DNA of 64,000 nt from Pelagibacteraceae bacterium AG-470-E16 (lineage in GTDB: Bacteria > Pseudomonadota > Alphaproteobacteria > Pelagibacterales > Pelagibacteraceae): assembly GCA_003209195.1 (NCBI GenBank), contig QCSF01000001.1, positions 1 through 64,000 on the forward strand, read 5' to 3'. Shown here in pieces: positions 43,480-52,775 of the stretch (position 1 is the first letter of the stretch; the number at the start of each line of letters is the position of its first letter). Position numbers and translations under genes: made by a program. The notes under the pieces are model-generated. The model was not told the origin of the DNA and did no database searches. It worked only from the letters and a program-made list of their open reading frames with translations.

Positions 43480-43505
43480 AAGCCCCTTAAAAAATTAAGG
43501 GGCTT
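43480..43505 (-). terminator. Intercistronic hairpin between binding protein and permease genes
   Basis: AAGCCCCTTAA-AAAA-TTAAGGGGCTT is a perfect 11-base-pair stem with a four-base loop in the 48-base gap between the binding-protein stop and the permease ATG. There is no long T-run, so read-through is expected. Such hairpins often protect the upstream mRNA and lower permease expression relative to binding protein. Confidence 0.65.
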
Positions 43506-43518
43506 GTAAGTTAATTAA

Positions 43519-44844
43519 TTATAAAAGCTTTAAAGCCTGTTCAGCTTTTTTCTTCGCAGTAGAATAATTTTTAGTTACAATTTTATCCCACTCAGCTTCG
43601 ACTTCAGCTTGACGAGTACCTTTATATTTTTCGATATCTTTAGCTTTTTTTCTTTTTTTCTTAAAGATTTTGTTATATTCAGCATCGTTCGCTTTAGCTT
43701 CAGAAATAGGAAGCGCAGCAATTAAAGCTCTTGCTTCTTGAATTAAAGCTCTAGCTTTGTTGTTGTCTTTCTTTTTCAATTTAGCTTCTGCTTTGTAAAC
43801 AGCAGCCATTGCACTTCTTAGCTCATCTAATCTGTATGTAATCATTACATCAAAAAGAGAGTTAACTAAATTATATCTGCTCTTTGATAGATTTACATCA
43901 AACTTCACTTTAGCTCCAATTGACTTGTCCTTAAATGGATTAGGGAAGTCTTTTGGTGCCTTAGAGTAAGTTTCTGGATTTACAGGAAGTCTTCTTATTT
44001 TTGGATCAAGAAGAGTTTCTTGTCCTTTAGTTGATAAAAGGAAATCTATAAACTTTTGCGCATTTTTTTTATTTGGCGCATTAGTTATAATTCCAATGTT
44101 AGCTGGAACAAGGGTGGATACCTCTGGATATACAAATCCAACTGGGAACCCACTTCCAATTGATGATAAGCCGAAGAAATCAATTACGATCCCTACTCCG
44201 AAATCACCACTATTAACTCCATCTGGAACACCAAAGCTTCTAGCGGTAACTGTTTTAAAGTTTGCTGCCATCTCTTTAGATAATGCCCAACCTTTGTTAA
44301 AACCAACTCCTTGCAACCATGTCTCCACGGTTAAGTGTGTTGTACCAGATCTGGATGGAGCACTCATTCCAACGTGACCAAAGTACACTGGCTTAGTTAA
44401 GTCTGACCATTGACTTGGAACTGGAAGCTTGTTTGCTTTTAAGTACCTTTTATTCCACATCATACCATAACCAGCTGCAGCAAAGCCTGTGTAAAAACCC
44501 GCAGGGTCATTTACAGGGTAAGATCCTACTTTAGAAGGAATCCCTTTTGCTTTAGAAGTATATTTTTGAAGCAGTCCATCACCTTTTAAAACTTCAAACG
44601 CATCTGGCGCTGAAGCCCAGAATAGATCTGTTGTATTATTAGATTTGGTCTCCTGAATATACTTAATCCCAGCAGTCGTTTTTTTTCCAACTATTTCAAC
44701 TTTAATATTTGGATGTTTTTTTTCAAATGCAGCTTTAAATTTGCCTGACAAGTCTTTTGGAAATGATGTTACAACCACAACATTTTGTGCAAAAGTTTGA
44801 GTAGCAAATAAAAGTGCAACGATTAATGAAAGTATTTTTTTCAC
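43519..44844 (-). CDS. ABC importer substrate-binding protein, PgtC-like
   Basis: 441 residues with a signal peptide (MKKILSLIVALLFATQTFA). Type 2 binding-protein fold: WSDLTKPVYFGHVGMSAPSR, SGTTHLTVETWLQG, and SFGVPDGVNSGDFGVGIVID resemble enterobacterial PgtC, the phosphoglycerate-uptake protein, by memory of that sequence. The C-terminal helical part with FDVMITYRLDEL and a Lys/Glu-rich coiled coil also matches PgtC. Phosphorylated three-carbon acids or related organophosphates are the likely ligands. It is the first gene of the operon. Confidence 0.8.
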   Translation of the reverse strand: MKKILSLIVALLFATQTFAQNVVVVTSFPKDLSGKFKAAFEKKHPNIKVEIVGKKTTAGIKYIQETKSNNTTDLFWASAPDAFEVLKGDGLLQKYTSKAKGIPSKVGSYPVNDPAGFYTGFAAAGYGMMWNKRYLKANKLPVPSQWSDLTKPVYFGHVGMSAPSRSGTTHLTVETWLQGVGFNKGWALSKEMAANFKTVTARSFGVPDGVNSGDFGVGIVIDFFGLSSIGSGFPVGFVYPEVSTLVPANIGIITNAPNKKNAQKFIDFLLSTKGQETLLDPKIRRLPVNPETYSKAPKDFPNPFKDKSIGAKVKFDVNLSKSRYNLVNSLFDVMITYRLDELRSAMAAVYKAEAKLKKKDNNKARALIQEARALIAALPISEAKANDAEYNKIFKKKRKKAKDIEKYKGTRQAEVEAEWDKIVTKNYSTAKKKAEQALKLL

Positions 44845-44950
44845 TCTGTCCCCCTTTTTTTACATCAAACTAACTGAAATAAACCTTTAATACAAATGTA
44901 ATATATCTTTAATATTCACTAATTATTTGAAAATTCTACTCAAAATTACT

Positions 44951-44980
44951 CTGTCCCAAACTTAGTATTTTGGGCAGGCT
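44951..44980 (-). terminator. Weak hairpin downstream of the short photolyase gene
   Basis: CTGTCCCAAA ... TTTTGGGCAG forms a stem with one bulged base, about 40 bases after the stop at 45017 on the minus strand. No strong T-run follows, so termination here is only possible. The 44845-45016 gap otherwise holds the promoter for the importer operon. Confidence 0.35.
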
Positions 44981-45016
44981 TTATACAATTTATAATTGAA
45001 TATTAATTTAAGATAA

Positions 45017-46168
45017 TTACAATTGGTCTAATTTACTTAATATTTTTGGTATAAATTTCTTAAAATTAAAAAATCCTTTATTACAGTATTGATTGGTCAT
45101 TTGATCAAACTTTCTATAAAGAAATTTGAGATTAATTTTGTTCTCATTTAAGAAATCTAAATTTTCTCCTATGCCTGGATATAAAGCTATTACATTAGAT
45201 AAATCAAAATTCTTAAGATATGAAATATCCTTAATTTCTACTTCAAATTTATCTTGTAATCTATATTGCTGATCAGTAATTAAATCAGATTTAAATTCAA
45301 TCAAATGTTCGTCTAATTCGATTGATCTAGTTGAATTAGTATTTTTTATAAGCTTAATTTTTTTAAATTTGCAATTTTCAAAATCAGATTCTTCAAAACA
45401 TAATTGATTATCAAAAATGAGTAGAATTTGATCATCTTTAATTTCAGCGTTATTAAAATCAGGATTAATTTGAACATACTCTTTATCTGATACTATGGGT
45501 GTAGCGTTTTCGTTTAGTTTAATCTTTTCATACCTTTGGTTTGTAAATTTTTTAATATTCCACTCCTGAGCAACGTAGTTTTTTCCTTTTGTCTGTAAAC
45601 CAGCCGTCCAACGCCAAGAAAGTGTATTTGAGGCGGTGTCACCATCTTTCAGGTATTTCATAAAAAATTCGGCTCCTAATTGCCAGGGTAAATCCAGTGT
45701 AAAAATCCAAATAGATGAAAGCCACATTCTAGAGTGATTATGAAGGTATCCTGTTTTTTTTAACTCACTCACCCAGTCATTAAAACATTCAATGTCAGTA
45801 TTTCCATTTATTGCATTTTTGAAAATTTTATTATTATGAAATTCTTTTTTTAACCTCTCTATATCATTTAAAAAATCTGTCCATAAACTAGGTCTTCTTT
45901 CCAACCAGCCTTTCCAATAAGTTCTCCAAAGAACTTCCTGAATAAACTTTTCTATTTTAGAAAAAGGAAATTTTTTTATAGCCTCTTTAATAATTTCTTT
46001 TTCACTTAAAACTCCATGTGTCACATATGGTGATAAACAGGAAGTGTTTGTTCTTTTATCAGGTCCAAAATCAAAATTGCGATCTCTTGCATATAAGGCG
46101 AGGTTATTTTCTACAAAAGAATTAAGTTGCTCTAAAGCTTTTACTCGTGAGGGATGGATTTGAATCAT
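45017..46168 (-). CDS. Short photolyase/cryptochrome-like FAD protein
   Basis: 383 residues lacking the N-terminal alpha/beta photolyase domain. The FAD-binding helical domain comes first: WRTYWKGWLERRP, GYLHNHSRMWLSSIWIFTL, LDLPWQLGAEFF and DGDTASNTLSWRWTAGLQTKGK. A C-terminal domain of about 170 residues (DDQILLIFDNQLCFEES) follows that looks alpha/beta and could be a relocated or replaced antenna domain. Such short photolyase-like proteins occur widely in marine bacteria; whether they repair DNA or signal is unsettled. It is divergent from a standard photolyase gene with 189 bases between. Confidence 0.8.
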   Translation of the reverse strand: MIQIHPSRVKALEQLNSFVENNLALYARDRNFDFGPDKRTNTSCLSPYVTHGVLSEKEIIKEAIKKFPFSKIEKFIQEVLWRTYWKGWLERRPSLWTDFLNDIERLKKEFHNNKIFKNAINGNTDIECFNDWVSELKKTGYLHNHSRMWLSSIWIFTLDLPWQLGAEFFMKYLKDGDTASNTLSWRWTAGLQTKGKNYVAQEWNIKKFTNQRYEKIKLNENATPIVSDKEYVQINPDFNNAEIKDDQILLIFDNQLCFEESDFENCKFKKIKLIKNTNSTRSIELDEHLIEFKSDLITDQQYRLQDKFEVEIKDISYLKNFDLSNVIALYPGIGENLDFLNENKINLKFLYRKFDQMTNQYCNKGFFNFKKFIPKILSKLDQL

Positions 46169-46357
46169 AAGTTATTTATAAAGATTTTATTTAAATTTTC
46201 AAAAAAGAATAAATTATTCTGTACATTATATTAACAAGAGTTCCACAATCTTTGCATTCACTAAAAAATAAAAAACAAAATTATTATTTTTGCCTTTTAA
46301 TATTGCAAGTTTTGGCTTATTTCGTGTACTTTATGAGAATATAAACAAATAATTAAT
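46169..46357. promoter_or_regulatory. Divergent promoter region of the photolyase pair
   Basis: 189 AT-rich bases between two photolyase-family genes transcribed apart. Both promoters must be here and could share a light- or stress-responsive regulator. No clear palindrome was found. Confidence 0.4.
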
Positions 46358-47812
46358 ATGAAAAAAATTTTATGGTTTAGGCATGATCTTCGATTAGAGG
46401 ATAATCATGCTTTAAATAAAGCTTGTGAAAATGGAGAGGTATTACCAATATACATCTTTGATAAAAACTATTGGGAATTAGAAACTTCGAGCTCTTTTCA
46501 TCTTAAATTTATTCAAGACTCTCTCAAGGTTTTAAATCAAGATTTTAAAGAAAAATTTAATTCACAATTATATATATTTTACGGAGATACATTAGAAATA
46601 TTTAAAGAGTTAATTAGTAAAAATCAATTTGCAAATATTTATTCCAATCAAATATTTCGTAATCAATATACTTTAAATTTAGATGAAAAGTGTAAAATTT
46701 TGTTTAAAGAAAAAAACATTATCTGGAAACAAGAACAACAATTTGGAATTCAACTTGAAAATAGAAAACGTAACTTCTGGTCTACTCATTGGAATAATTA
46801 TATAGAACTTAAACCTCTCAAAGCTGATGCAAATTGTAAATTTATAAAAATCGATATACCTTCACTTGAAAAAATAAAAACAAAAGAAATCGATGGATCA
46901 AACATACAAAAAGGTGGACGGAGAGAAGCGTTATCTTTATTACAAAGTTTTTTAAAGCAAAGATCTGAAAATTATCAAAAAGAGATGTCATCACCAATAA
47001 CAGGTGAAATAGCATGTTCAAGATTATCACCCCATATCACTTATGGAACTATCTCTTTAAATGAAATTAATTTTGCAATCAAAAATACCAAAAAAGAAAA
47101 TATGTCATTTAATAAAATTAAATCATTACGCTCATTCAAAAGTCGATTAGCTTGGCACTGTCATTTTATTCAAAAAATTTATGATGAACCTGAAATTGAA
47201 TGGCAAAATATGAACCGTGCTTATGATGGTATCCGAGAAAATTCATTTAATTTGGAATATCATCAAGCATGGAAAATAGGTTTAACAGGATATCCATTTA
47301 TTGATGCGTGTATGAGATATTTAAAAGCAAATGGTTGGATAAATTTTAGAATGAGAGCGATGCTTGTATCTTTCGCATCTTACCAGCTATGGTTGGATTG
47401 GAAGAAAACTAGTAAACATATGGCAAAATTATTTACTGATTATGAGCCTGGTATTCATTACTCTCAATTTCAAATGCAGTCAGGCACTACAGGCATCAAT
47501 ACAATCAGAATTTATAACCCGATTAAACAATCTACAGATCAAGATCCTGATGGATCATTTATAAAAAAATGGGTTCCTGAGTTAAATAAAGTTCCTGGTA
47601 AACTTGTTCATCAGCCTTGGAAATTGACTTACTTAGAACAAAAAGATTTAGATTTAGAAATTGGAAAACATTATCCTCATCCCATTGTTGATCATCATTC
47701 ATCATCAAAAATTGCGCGTGATAAAATATGGAAAATTAAAAAAACAGACGAAGCCAAATTTAATGCACAAAAAATCTTACAAAAACATGCAAGTGCAAAA
47801 AGCCGAAGATAA
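46358..47812 (+). CDS. phrB: Deoxyribodipyrimidine photolyase
   Basis: 484 residues. The N-terminal antenna domain starts LWFRHDLRLEDNHAL. The FAD domain holds SRLSPHITYGTIS, SFKSRLAWHCHFIQ, GLTGYPFIDACMRYLKANGW and INFRMRAMLVSF, with the Trp-rich electron path (SYQLWLDWKKTSKHMAK). It matches class I CPD/6-4 photolyases, which use blue light to reverse UV dimers. The expected partner is the divergent short photolyase. The final residues (HASAKSRR) are basic. Its stop abuts the convergent FtsX-like gene. Confidence 0.92.
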   Translation: MKKILWFRHDLRLEDNHALNKACENGEVLPIYIFDKNYWELETSSSFHLKFIQDSLKVLNQDFKEKFNSQLYIFYGDTLEIFKELISKNQFANIYSNQIFRNQYTLNLDEKCKILFKEKNIIWKQEQQFGIQLENRKRNFWSTHWNNYIELKPLKADANCKFIKIDIPSLEKIKTKEIDGSNIQKGGRREALSLLQSFLKQRSENYQKEMSSPITGEIACSRLSPHITYGTISLNEINFAIKNTKKENMSFNKIKSLRSFKSRLAWHCHFIQKIYDEPEIEWQNMNRAYDGIRENSFNLEYHQAWKIGLTGYPFIDACMRYLKANGWINFRMRAMLVSFASYQLWLDWKKTSKHMAKLFTDYEPGIHYSQFQMQSGTTGINTIRIYNPIKQSTDQDPDGSFIKKWVPELNKVPGKLVHQPWKLTYLEQKDLDLEIGKHYPHPIVDHHSSSKIARDKIWKIKKTDEAKFNAQKILQKHASAKSRR

Positions 47813-50305
47813 CTACTCATTTCTTACCATTGGATAAACGCTTGGCTTTAAAAAACGGTAAGTATTAATTAATATTAAAACTAGAGTTAACGCTCCAATA
47901 ATTATAAGAACATTTAATAATGGTATAAACTCAAGTTTCCAACCTAACCTAAAAATAGTTTCTATAACAAATTCTGACGTAAAAATTCCAAATAAACTTG
48001 CAATCATAAATATTGAAACGTAAGTAATTAAAAACTCAATTAGATTCGCTTGAATTAATTTACCTGATTTTAAGCCTAAAATTTTAAAAATTAAATTTTG
48101 ATAAATTCCGATTCTTGCTTGAACAACCACAGCTGATGCAATGACCATTAAACCTACCATGACTACAACAGAAGAAATAATTACTACAGCCATAAAAATC
48201 TTGTCTACTAGATCTGTTATTTTTCCTAGATAAGTTGAAACCTTTATCCCTGAAACGTTTGGAAAATTTTGGACTAGTTTTGCTTCATTGATATATTTTT
48301 TATCTGAAAACTTTGCTGTTGCGATATATTCATAAGGTAATTTATTTGCAAATTTAGGATTGATAATCATTGCAAAGTTAATTGATAAATCTCTGTAATC
48401 TACTTTTCTTAAACTAGTGACTACACCAGTCATTTCTCTCCCGTAAATCTTAAGTGTCAATTGGTCGTTTAAATTTACCCCAAAGTTACTTGCAACCTTT
48501 GCATCAAGCGAAATTTGTAACTGATCATTCTCTAAATCAAACCACTCTCCTGCAACAATTGGATTATCCTCAGGCGGTATGTTACTCCATGAAATTCTTC
48601 TATCACGCTCTAAAACCCAAAAAGAATCATTAGATGGTTTAATATAAGTCAATGGATCAATACCATTAATTTTAGAGACAGAGGCAGGTGCAATAGGAAC
48701 TGTTTCGTATTTTAGATCAGGGTCTTGTTTGTTAAGATAGTCAATAAAATTATCTTTTACATCTTTTTGAATACTTACGTAAAAGAAATCTGGTGCAATT
48801 TCAGGGATAGATTTTTCTAATTCTCTTTTAAAATTAGTTCCAACCAAAGTTAGAGTTAATAATAAAGTTGCTCCAATTCCAAGGGATAAAACAGTAATTG
48901 GAAAAACAGACCTGTCTTGGATAATATTTCTAACTGCAAATCTTAAAGGTAAAAAATGAAATTTTTTAAATTTTTTTAAGACATAAATTATAGTCCTTGA
49001 TAAAAAATAAAAAATCCCGCAAAAAACAAAGAAAAAAATAAAGTAAATTGTTGTGTAATATAACTTATCTGCACGAAGTAAAAATATACCCAGTAGGATA
49101 ATGAGACTCATCAAAATAAAAAAAATATTTTTTATCCCAAGTTGAAAACGAGTGAGTTGAAAAATATTTCTAAACAAACTTGTAGCTTTGATTTGTTCGA
49201 TTGATGATACTGTTGGAATACAAAATATTATTACAACCAAAAAACCTGTCATCAATATCAGACCATAATTGAAAAAGCTAAATTGGCTTTCTAAAGATAA
49301 ACCAAGATTAGTGACAAAGTGGTTAGCTTGAGGAATTACTAATAGTGATATGACATAGGCAAGTGTAGTAATTAAAAATAAAAGCAATAAAATTTCAATG
49401 TAAAAAATTTTTTTGATATTTTGTGATTTAAAACCAATAGCTTTCATAATGGCAATACTTATGTTTTTTTGATTAATAAAAGAAATCAAAGTATTTGAAA
49501 TCCCAATACCCGCAATCAACATAGCACTAATTGAAACTAAAGATAAAAACTCAGAAAAATTTGATATTAAACGCTTTAAATTATTAGCTGCATTTTCTGG
49601 TAACCTGATTTTATAAGTTGGAAATTCTTTTAGCTTTTCATAAACAAATTCTAATACATCTTTATTTGATGCCTTAACTTTGTATTCATAATTTACAAAG
49701 CTTCCAATTGAAGTCACATTTAACTTTTCAAATGCACGATTACTTACAATTGCGAAATCCCCAAATAATAGGGCTCGACCTAGATCAGGAACAGTCTCAA
49801 CGTAACCCACAACCTTAAATGGAGCTTGTTTGACATAAACTGTATCATTTAATTTTAAGTTTAATGTTTCATAAATTTTTCGATTAACAACAATGGTATT
49901 GACTTCAGATTGTAATCTTTGCATTGCGTTTTGCGGTTTTGAAAATACTTTCCCATATAATGGATATTGATCATCAACTGCTTTAAGTCTAATAAAAAAG
50001 GCATTGGTCTCATCTGTTAATGATCCTGTTAACATGGTCGAAAATTCTATAGTTGAAGAAACAATACTATTTTTTGTTAATTCATTTAAAAAATTTGGAT
50101 CAATTTTCTTGGTTCTAGTGTCAACTTCAAAATCGCCACCCAACAAAACTTTTGCATTATTTTGAAGTTCCTTTTTTAAACCAGTTTCTAAATTAATAAT
50201 TAAGCTTAAAATAAATAAACTTATAAATAATGTAATAATTATAGAAAAAAGTTTTTTATAACTTCTCGATAAATCCCTTAACGCATAGGAAAATTGGTTC
50301 ATCAT
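47813..50305 (-). CDS. FtsX-like ABC permease (YbbP family)
   Basis: 830 residues with an N-terminal membrane helix, a periplasmic MacB-PCD-like domain, a first three-helix FtsX core, a central membrane cluster and a second FtsX core. The topology and size match YbbP, the partner of the YbbA ATPase next to tesA. It probably extrudes or rearranges envelope lipids or lipoproteins. It overlaps the ATPase gene by four bases. Confidence 0.88.
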   Translation of the reverse strand: MMNQFSYALRDLSRSYKKLFSIIITLFISLFILSLIINLETGLKKELQNNAKVLLGGDFEVDTRTKKIDPNFLNELTKNSIVSSTIEFSTMLTGSLTDETNAFFIRLKAVDDQYPLYGKVFSKPQNAMQRLQSEVNTIVVNRKIYETLNLKLNDTVYVKQAPFKVVGYVETVPDLGRALLFGDFAIVSNRAFEKLNVTSIGSFVNYEYKVKASNKDVLEFVYEKLKEFPTYKIRLPENAANNLKRLISNFSEFLSLVSISAMLIAGIGISNTLISFINQKNISIAIMKAIGFKSQNIKKIFYIEILLLLFLITTLAYVISLLVIPQANHFVTNLGLSLESQFSFFNYGLILMTGFLVVIIFCIPTVSSIEQIKATSLFRNIFQLTRFQLGIKNIFFILMSLIILLGIFLLRADKLYYTTIYFIFFFVFCGIFYFLSRTIIYVLKKFKKFHFLPLRFAVRNIIQDRSVFPITVLSLGIGATLLLTLTLVGTNFKRELEKSIPEIAPDFFYVSIQKDVKDNFIDYLNKQDPDLKYETVPIAPASVSKINGIDPLTYIKPSNDSFWVLERDRRISWSNIPPEDNPIVAGEWFDLENDQLQISLDAKVASNFGVNLNDQLTLKIYGREMTGVVTSLRKVDYRDLSINFAMIINPKFANKLPYEYIATAKFSDKKYINEAKLVQNFPNVSGIKVSTYLGKITDLVDKIFMAVVIISSVVVMVGLMVIASAVVVQARIGIYQNLIFKILGLKSGKLIQANLIEFLITYVSIFMIASLFGIFTSEFVIETIFRLGWKLEFIPLLNVLIIIGALTLVLILINTYRFLKPSVYPMVRNE

Positions 50306-50973
50306 GAACTCACCATGGTACCGTCCTCAATTTTAATAATACGGTCACACTTTTCTGCGAATTTTAGATCATGAGTAACCAATACGAAACTTGATTGATT
50401 TTTATTTGCGTACTCAAATAATAAATTTGAAATCATTTGAGAATTTTCGCTATCTAAATTTCCGGTCGGTTCATCTGCAAGTATCAGTTTTGGGTTAACT
50501 GCCATTGATCTTGCAATCGCAACGCGCTGTTGTTCACCACCTGAAAGTTGTGTTGGAAAATGATGTAGACGATCTTTAAGGCCAAATTGAACTAAAAGAT
50601 CTTCAGCTTTTTGCTTTGGATTATCGATACTATTAATTTCTAAAATTAAAGATACGTTTTCAAGTGCGGTATAATTTGGGATTAAATAAAAAGATTGAAA
50701 AACTATACCGATTTTTTTCTTTCGAATATCGGCTAATTGATCCTCGTTCATAGTTGAAATTAATTGCTGATCAAAAATAATATCTCCTGATGTCGGCTGT
50801 TCAAGTCCAGCCATCAACATAATTAAGCTAGTTTTTCCAGAACCACTTTTTCCAACGACTGCAACTTTTTCACTAGAATTAATTTTTAAATCTATCCCTT
50901 TTATTACTTCAACTGAAGTACTATAAATCTTATAATTTAATGTAATTTTTTTTAATTCTAAAAGTGTGCTCAT
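50302..50973 (-). CDS. ybbA: LolD/YbbA-type ABC ATPase
   Basis: 223 residues: Walker [10 protein letters not shown], signature [14 protein letters not shown], Walker [13 protein letters not shown] and H-loop [15 protein letters not shown] marks the LolD/MacB/YbbA class. It partners the FtsX-like permease. Its start codon overlaps that of tesA on the other strand (CATG), so each promoter must lie in the other gene. Confidence 0.9.
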   Translation of the reverse strand: MSTLLELKKITLNYKIYSTSVEVIKGIDLKINSSEKVAVVGKSGSGKTSLIMLMAGLEQPTSGDIIFDQQLISTMNEDQLADIRKKKIGIVFQSFYLIPNYTALENVSLILEINSIDNPKQKAEDLLVQFGLKDRLHHFPTQLSGGEQQRVAIARSMAVNPKLILADEPTGNLDSENSQMISNLLFEYANKNQSSFVLVTHDLKFAEKCDRIIKIEDGTMVSS

Positions 50974-51580
50974 GAGAAAATTAATATTTTATATATGGTG
51001 TTTGATCAGCATAATACAAGTTTCAGCAAAAGCTAAAATCAAAGTTATGCTTTTTGGGGATAGTTTAATGGCAGGCTATGGTTTAACTCAAAATCATCAT
51101 CTTGATAAAGTTTTACAAAAAAAATTTGAGGGACAAAATATCATTTTTGTTAATGCTAGTGTAAGTGGCGATACCTCTAAAGGAGGATTGGATCGATTAG
51201 ATTGGTCTTTTAGTGACAAACCAGATCTTATTTTTTTATGTCTTGGTGCAAATGATATGTTAAGAGGAATTAGTCCAAGTGTAACACATAATAATTTAGA
51301 AACGATAATTCAAAAGATAAAACACAAAAATATAAAAATCATTCTTGCTGGTATGATGGCTCAAGAAAGTTATGGGGTGAGCTACACAAAACAATTTAAT
51401 TCAATTTATCCAAAACTATCTAAAAAATATAAGATTACTCTATATCCTTTTTTACTTGAAGGTGTTGCTTTAAAACCTAAAATGAATCTGCCTGATGGCA
51501 AACATCCAAATATCTTAGGCGTACAAGAAATTGCAAACCGTATATATCCTTTGATTAAAAAAGAAATTTTCGAAAAATAG
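50972..51580 (+). CDS. tesA: Periplasmic GDSL esterase (acyl-CoA thioesterase I / arylesterase)
   Basis: About 202 residues with signal peptide [23 protein letters not shown] block I is LFGDSLMAGYG, block II VSGDTSKGG, block III LGANDML and block V DGKHPN, giving the Ser, Gly, Asn and Asp-His set. The track starts at GTG 50966; ATG 50972 begins the signal peptide and is preferred. TesA hydrolyses acyl thioesters and esters in the periplasm. The tesA-ybbA-ybbP neighbourhood is standard. Confidence 0.88.
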   Translation: MRKLIFYIWCLISIIQVSAKAKIKVMLFGDSLMAGYGLTQNHHLDKVLQKKFEGQNIIFVNASVSGDTSKGGLDRLDWSFSDKPDLIFLCLGANDMLRGISPSVTHNNLETIIQKIKHKNIKIILAGMMAQESYGVSYTKQFNSIYPKLSKKYKITLYPFLLEGVALKPKMNLPDGKHPNILGVQEIANRIYPLIKKEIFEK

Positions 51581-52150
51581 TTACATGTTTCTAGCAGTTA
51601 TACGAACATCTTCTAAATATTCTTTACGCTTTTCATCACTTACAAACGGAACTGCAAAATAACGCCTATAATTAATTTTTCTAATACCACACATATGCAG
51701 TACCCCTCTTTTTAATCTTCTTATTGGTAAATTTAAAAAGAAAGTTGTTATAGCAAGTCGCGGGGCACCATAAGTACAAAAGATTTTTGCTTTTTTACTA
51801 TTTAATTTACCCTCGGGATAGCCATAATTCCCGACTAATTTTTTAAATGTGAATGCCCATGGTGGTGCCAAAACCTTATCGATCCATCCTTCCATTATTG
51901 CTGGCATCCTAAAATTCCAAATTGGGGCAATCAACACAATGACATCCGCCTCTTCAATTCGCTTTCTATGATCTAAAACTACATCATCAGGTGATTCTCC
52001 CCGAAAAATTGGATTAAAGTTTTCTTTATACAGATCAACTATATCAACATCATGACCATGTTTTTCAGCCTCTTCTTTGAATGTATCTTTTATTGAGCAA
52101 TTAAAAGACTTATCATCATAATGACTATAAACTACAAAGGCTTTAGACAT
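51581..52150 (-). CDS. NAD(P)H-dependent quinone oxidoreductase, flavodoxin fold
   Basis: 189 residues. Flavodoxin_2-type: the first strand AFVVYSHYDDKSFNCS, the central PIWNFRMPAIMEGWIDKVL (FMN-site/dimer motif of the MdaB/KefF/NQO family) and CTYGAPR. Reduces quinones or similar compounds with NAD(P)H. It faces tesA tail to tail (adjacent stops) and is divergent to the 52241 gene. Confidence 0.82.
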   Translation of the reverse strand: MSKAFVVYSHYDDKSFNCSIKDTFKEEAEKHGHDVDIVDLYKENFNPIFRGESPDDVVLDHRKRIEEADVIVLIAPIWNFRMPAIMEGWIDKVLAPPWAFTFKKLVGNYGYPEGKLNSKKAKIFCTYGAPRLAITTFFLNLPIRRLKRGVLHMCGIRKINYRRYFAVPFVSDEKRKEYLEDVRITARNM

Positions 52151-52240
52151 AATTTATAATTATCCTTTTTTCATTAATTTTAAACTAAGAATTTATAAAA
52201 ATTTAATTTTATTTTTGTGAATAAATGGTAATGATTAGTA

Positions 52241-52603
52241 ATGCGAGAATTTCTATATCAAGCTGGATTATTATTATTTGACGATAAAAAAAATGATCTC
52301 AGAGCTTTGCCTAAAACGGTACGATTGCAAATTTTAGTTGTATTAAGCTTGATGTGGTCTGTAATTTTTACAGTTATGTTTTGGTCGTATAACAAATGGG
52401 GAATAGTACTGACCACCTCAGTTATTGGTCATGTCCTAGTGATTCTTGGAGTATACTTCACGATGAAATCCTTCCAAAATGCAAGACAATTTAATTTAAG
52501 AAACGATGGTTATCACAATACAACACGCTCAAGACAAAACCTATGGGTAGATGGTAAAAAAGTTCAGCTTGATAAAAAAGATCCTGGTGGAGAGCACGAG
52601 TGA
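52241..52603 (+). CDS. Small membrane protein, unknown function
   Basis: 120 residues: a charged N-terminal region (REFLYQAGLLLFDDKKNDLRALPK), two membrane helices (LQILVVLSLMWSVIFTVMFW and GIVLTTSVIGHVLVILGVYF), and a basic tail (RNDGYHNTTRSRQNLW). No family recognised, but it has the look of conserved alphaproteobacterial membrane proteins. It overlaps the next small gene (GTGA). Confidence 0.6.
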   Translation: MREFLYQAGLLLFDDKKNDLRALPKTVRLQILVVLSLMWSVIFTVMFWSYNKWGIVLTTSVIGHVLVILGVYFTMKSFQNARQFNLRNDGYHNTTRSRQNLWVDGKKVQLDKKDPGGEHE

Positions 52604-52770
52604 AATTAACGATAATAATGTTGATAATAGCTTTTGGAATCTTTATGCTAGGTTTAAAGGTTACAGGAGACTCACCTGTATCTAGAAAAGCTACTATTGA
52701 AAAATCTAAAGAAACCACAGAAGAAAAATGGCTCAAGGCTAAAGAATGGTCAAAAAATAGAAATAAATAA
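52600..52770 (+). CDS. Small anchored protein (not in ORF track)
   Basis: 56 residues from GTG 52600: a hydrophobic N-terminus (KLTIIMLIIAFGIFMLGLKV) and a charged, helical tail (KATIEKSKETTEEKWLKAKE). The four-base GTGA overlap with the preceding gene suggests coupled translation, and an N-in/C-out anchor is likely. Function unknown. Confidence 0.5.
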   Translation: MKLTIIMLIIAFGIFMLGLKVTGDSPVSRKATIEKSKETTEEKWLKAKEWSKNRNK

Positions 52771-52775
52771 AATTC

